Part shown: in pieces, positions 63,370 to 64,000 of the stretch | Layout: every line of letters begins with the position of its first letter | How positions within the stretch are numbered: position 1 is the stretch's first letter | From: Ustulina deusta | Taxonomy: Eukaryota > Ascomycota > Sordariomycetes > Xylariales > Xylariaceae | Length of the DNA: 64,000 nucleotides | Assembly: GCA_023159155.1 (NCBI GenBank) | Contig: JAJNNX010000010.1 | Location: 124,001 to 188,000, forward strand | Direction of reading: 5' to 3' | Made by a program: the position numbers and the translations under genes | Notes under the pieces: model-generated | The model's input: only the letters and a program-made list of their open reading frames with translations | Told to the model about the DNA's origin: nothing | Databases searched by the model: none

Positions 63370-64000
63370 CTAAGCAACAGACAGAATCCCAGCCTCTACA
63401 AGTGCGTGCTTGAGGTCCTCAAACGTTCCCAGCTTCGGATGAGGGTCACCCTGGTTGTAAACCTCATGTCCTGTGCGTGTCTGGCCGTGCATCTCATTCG
63501 CTTGACAAACACGTGGCTCGCCATTCTCGACCCCGAACTTCCAGCCAGTTTGCCTAGTTGAGACACATCCATTCAGCTTCAAGGCATCTAACATGATAGT
63601 TCCCTGCGGGAGGACGAGCTCCAACATGTTTGAGGGATATGAGGCGATGACCTGAAGTCCAACAAGCATTGCCAAGTTGTTCTTGTCTAGAAAATTGGCG
63701 AGCTCTGAGAGGAAATTGCTGTTAACTCGAGACAGATCGGGGACGGGCCCTGTCTGGTACTCGTATGGGTGGAAGCCGTGGTCTGTGAGAACGAATATGT
63801 GCCCATGTACTTTGCTGAGATCAACGGTCTGGATCGTACAGGCCTTTGCCCAGCGGCAGCGAGGCATATTATGGTCGGCTCCGAGTAAGACAGTGTTCTC
63901 TGGGATAGTGAAGTGGCCATGAACTAAATGTATGCCGAAGATACCATGAGCGCGATTCCGAACGAAGAGTGCGGCAAGGCTACGTATGTGTGACTCGAGG
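63370..64000 (-). CDS. Partial unrecognised gene running off the right edge
   Basis: The minus-strand frame is open from the window end (LAALFVRNRAHGIFGIHLVHGHF) to the stop at 63370, 210 residues seen. Blocks such as HGHFTIPENTVLLG, VHGHIFVLTDHGFHPYEYQ, LVLPQGTIMLDALKLNGC and RQTGWKFGVENG are regular and protein-like. I recall similar fungal proteins only as uncharacterised. The N-terminus lies outside. Confidence 0.6.
   Translation of the reverse strand, partial: LESHIRSLAALFVRNRAHGIFGIHLVHGHFTIPENTVLLGADHNMPRCRWAKACTIQTVDLSKVHGHIFVLTDHGFHPYEYQTGPVPDLSRVNSNFLSELANFLDKNNLAMLVGLQVIASYPSNMLELVLPQGTIMLDALKLNGCVSTRQTGWKFGVENGEPRVCQANEMHGQTRTGHEVYNQGDPHPKLGTFEDLKHALVEAGILSVA

Noticed and set aside
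1..64000. DUF3435 tyrosine recombinase (Starship captain), NLR or spore-killer genes
   Set aside because: I looked for the R/H/R/Y recombinase pattern, NB-ARC/NACHT P-loops and repeat domains and found none.
1..64000. CRISPR arrays, rRNA or complete tRNA genes
   Set aside because: No spaced direct repeats of CRISPR type. The only tRNA-like box pair (42753-42812) has impossible spacing.

Overview
This is a 64 kb window of a filamentous ascomycete (Pezizomycotina) nuclear genome, most likely a Sordariomycete. The evidence is many short introns (about 44-60 nt, typical GTACGT/GTAAGT donors, CTAAC-like branch sites), families confined to these fungi (DUF3723, FunK1 kinase, fungal HNH nuclease, Est1-type, RING-patatin proteins) and C-to-T nonsense changes in CpA context in duplicated copies, as repeat-induced point mutation (RIP) would leave. 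Exon models below were built by hand from splice signals and reading frame; they are predictions.

Layout. 0.4-8.8 kb: MADS-like protein, RING-patatin protein with a lost active site, a minisatellite, an acidic-tract protein, a cysteine-rich membrane protein, a small integral membrane protein and a ferric reductase. 9-22 kb: RING protein with repeats, DUF3723 protein, transthyretin-like protein, several small coiled-coil proteins, a secreted Ser/Thr-rich protein, a second MADS-like protein and a C2H2 protein. 24.5-28 kb: a decayed second copy of the 4.1-6.8 kb block. 29-38 kb: an unknown gene followed by wreckage: LINE endonuclease fragment, truncated FunK1, broken HNH nuclease, alpha/beta-hydrolase fragment, and head-to-head fragments of a second ferric reductase and second patatin. 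38-44 kb: an Est1-type gene and an apparently intact HMT1-like ABC half-transporter. 44-49.8 kb: mostly gene-poor, with three copies of a small membrane protein and dispersed repeats. 49.8-64 kb: aminotransferase with zinc fingers, an NFWxRV-type protein, a membrane protein fused to a GTPase-like domain, and several unrecognised multi-exon genes.

Interpretation (inference): patatin-like, ferric reductase and DUF3723 genes together, plus a metal-tolerance-type transporter, are the accessory cargo described for Starship giant transposons. No DUF3435 tyrosine recombinase (captain) is visible, so the window would be cargo interior, or a degraded/nested element. The two ferric reductase and two patatin loci, one pair more intact and one fragmentary, would fit two cargo generations in one region.
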